The notes below the pieces were generated by a model. It made no database searches and had not been told where the DNA came from. It saw only the letters and a list, made by a program, of their open reading frames with translations. A stretch of DNA of 64,000 nucleotides from Apricaphanius iberus (lineage: Eukaryota > Chordata > Actinopteri > Cyprinodontiformes > Aphaniidae): contig JAPXFQ010002431.1 in assembly GCA_028564705.1 (NCBI GenBank), forward strand, positions 434,001 through 498,000. The letters are read 5' to 3'. Shown piece by piece: positions 63,196 through 64,000 of this stretch (the first letter of the stretch is position 1; every line of letters starts with the position of its first letter). The position numbers were made by a program, and so were the translations under genes.

Positions 63196-64000
63196 GTAAC
63201 CGCAGCAGATCCAGTTGGTGTTTTGTCCCTTTCCTCTGCCCGTAGCTGCGTAGAAACACAGTTCTGAGTCTCCCAGTGGATAACACTTGACCTAACTTCT
63301 CACTAGAAACAAACATGTTTTGAAGCAGGTACAATGTTGTTGTCGTATCGGTCTACACTCTCTGATTGCTCTGGTTCGTTCAGCTTTCCGACTCCGCTGC
63401 ACATTAACACCCAGGGTTTGTCTAAAAACTTGTCAAAAATTATTGTTCTTCATTAGCAGAGTTCCCCAGACCGGTACAGGGCCAAAATAAATTATTTCTT
63501 TTGAAAAAGGACCAGATTCTCTCCTTTCAATCTGGCTTTAACTCACTCTTCTCCACTAAAAAGGAACCCACAAGCTAGAAAAATTATTAAAAACAAAGGT
63601 GTCTGAAAAGTATCTTAGCGAAAATGAAAAGCTACATTTACCAGACAATATCAGGAGTTCTACTTAAGACATGGGTTTATCGCTACAGGTGATTTCCAGG
63701 CACAGAGCCCTCACTCTGTATACTGTGTGGCAGCCGGCTTTCTAAGGAGGCAATGTAACCTTTATAACTGCCACATATGGGACAGTCTCATTATAGAGAA
63801 ACAGTCATTCAGCGTTGTGGTGATTGGAATTTTTCACGCACTTTATATCAGTTTTTTTTTAAACTCTTATTTTGATGTACGTGAAAGCCTGGGCTTTTCT
63901 ATGTTACCATGGTGATGAGAGAGAAGAGATGAAGTTATTCATGTTGGTGGTGACATGTTACAGAAACGCTAATACAGTTACGAGAACACATTGTATTTTC
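63196..64000. other. tspoap1 intron after exon V, to window edge
   Basis: No exon is recognised. The SH3-2 exon (family motif ARIFVALFDYDP) is not in this stretch, so it must lie further right. The ORF 63727-63915 shows no domain. Confidence 0.5.

Noticed and set aside
63196..63270. tspoap1 ending at the stop at 63267
   Set aside because: A donor at 63196 fits, and the family should continue with two more SH3 domains; a truncated isoform remains possible but unsupported.
1..64000. CRISPR array, bacterial operon, phage or rRNA
   Set aside because: No regularly spaced repeats, ribosome-binding sites or compact gene order; the sequence is clearly intron-rich vertebrate DNA.

Overview
This is a vertebrate nuclear DNA window, almost certainly from a teleost fish. 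It holds large introns, GT-AG (and two GC-AG) splice sites, and a dense load of fish-type repeats: Tc1/mariner, hAT, PIF/Harbinger-like, L2/Rex-like LINE tails and short palindromic MITEs. There is no sign of bacterial genes, operons, CRISPR arrays or rRNA.

One gene explains nearly all the coding signal. It is a plus-strand orthologue of TSPOAP1 (RIM-binding protein 1, RIM-BP1/BZRAP1), a presynaptic active-zone scaffold. I could place 22 internal exons between 13235 and 63195, all with compatible splice phases, giving 1593 codons. The first coding exon(s) lie upstream of 13235, probably outside the window. The C-terminal part (second and third SH3 domains) lies beyond 64000. Layout: 13-33 kb, N-terminal coiled-coil exons; 43-48 kb, a cluster of short coiled-coil exons including a 21-nt microexon; 51-52 kb, a linker with a cassette-type exon between two CT-rich tracts; 53.9-54.4 kb, the first SH3 domain; 54.6-58.1 kb, three fibronectin type III domains; 58-63 kb, a low-complexity acidic/proline linker.

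The remainder is intron or upstream sequence built largely from transposons. 1-13 kb: an L2-like LINE 3' end (minus strand), a 1.73-kb hAT element with an exact 8-bp target duplication, and an intact 1618-bp Tc1-like transposon with a full 347-codon transposase whose catalytic spacing reads DD38E. 14-21 kb: a TTAA-flanked element and a hAT inside another hAT. 26-31 kb: a Tc1 element broken by a MITE and by a LINE, then a long foldback MITE and a Harbinger-type element with a piece of transposase. 33-36 kb: further Tc1 remnants. 37-44 kb: LINE tails and Harbinger-type MITEs. 47-51 kb: Tc1 pieces and two hAT elements sharing one target site. 55-62 kb: three more hAT-like elements.

The most useful leads are the possibly regulated splicing of tspoap1 (CT-flanked cassette exon, a 21-nt microexon, two candidate 33-nt in-frame microexons, two GC-AG introns), the apparently complete DD38E transposon, and the nested insertions, which give a relative insertion order. 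I found no convincing wholly new system. All family assignments are from motif recognition by eye, without database searches.
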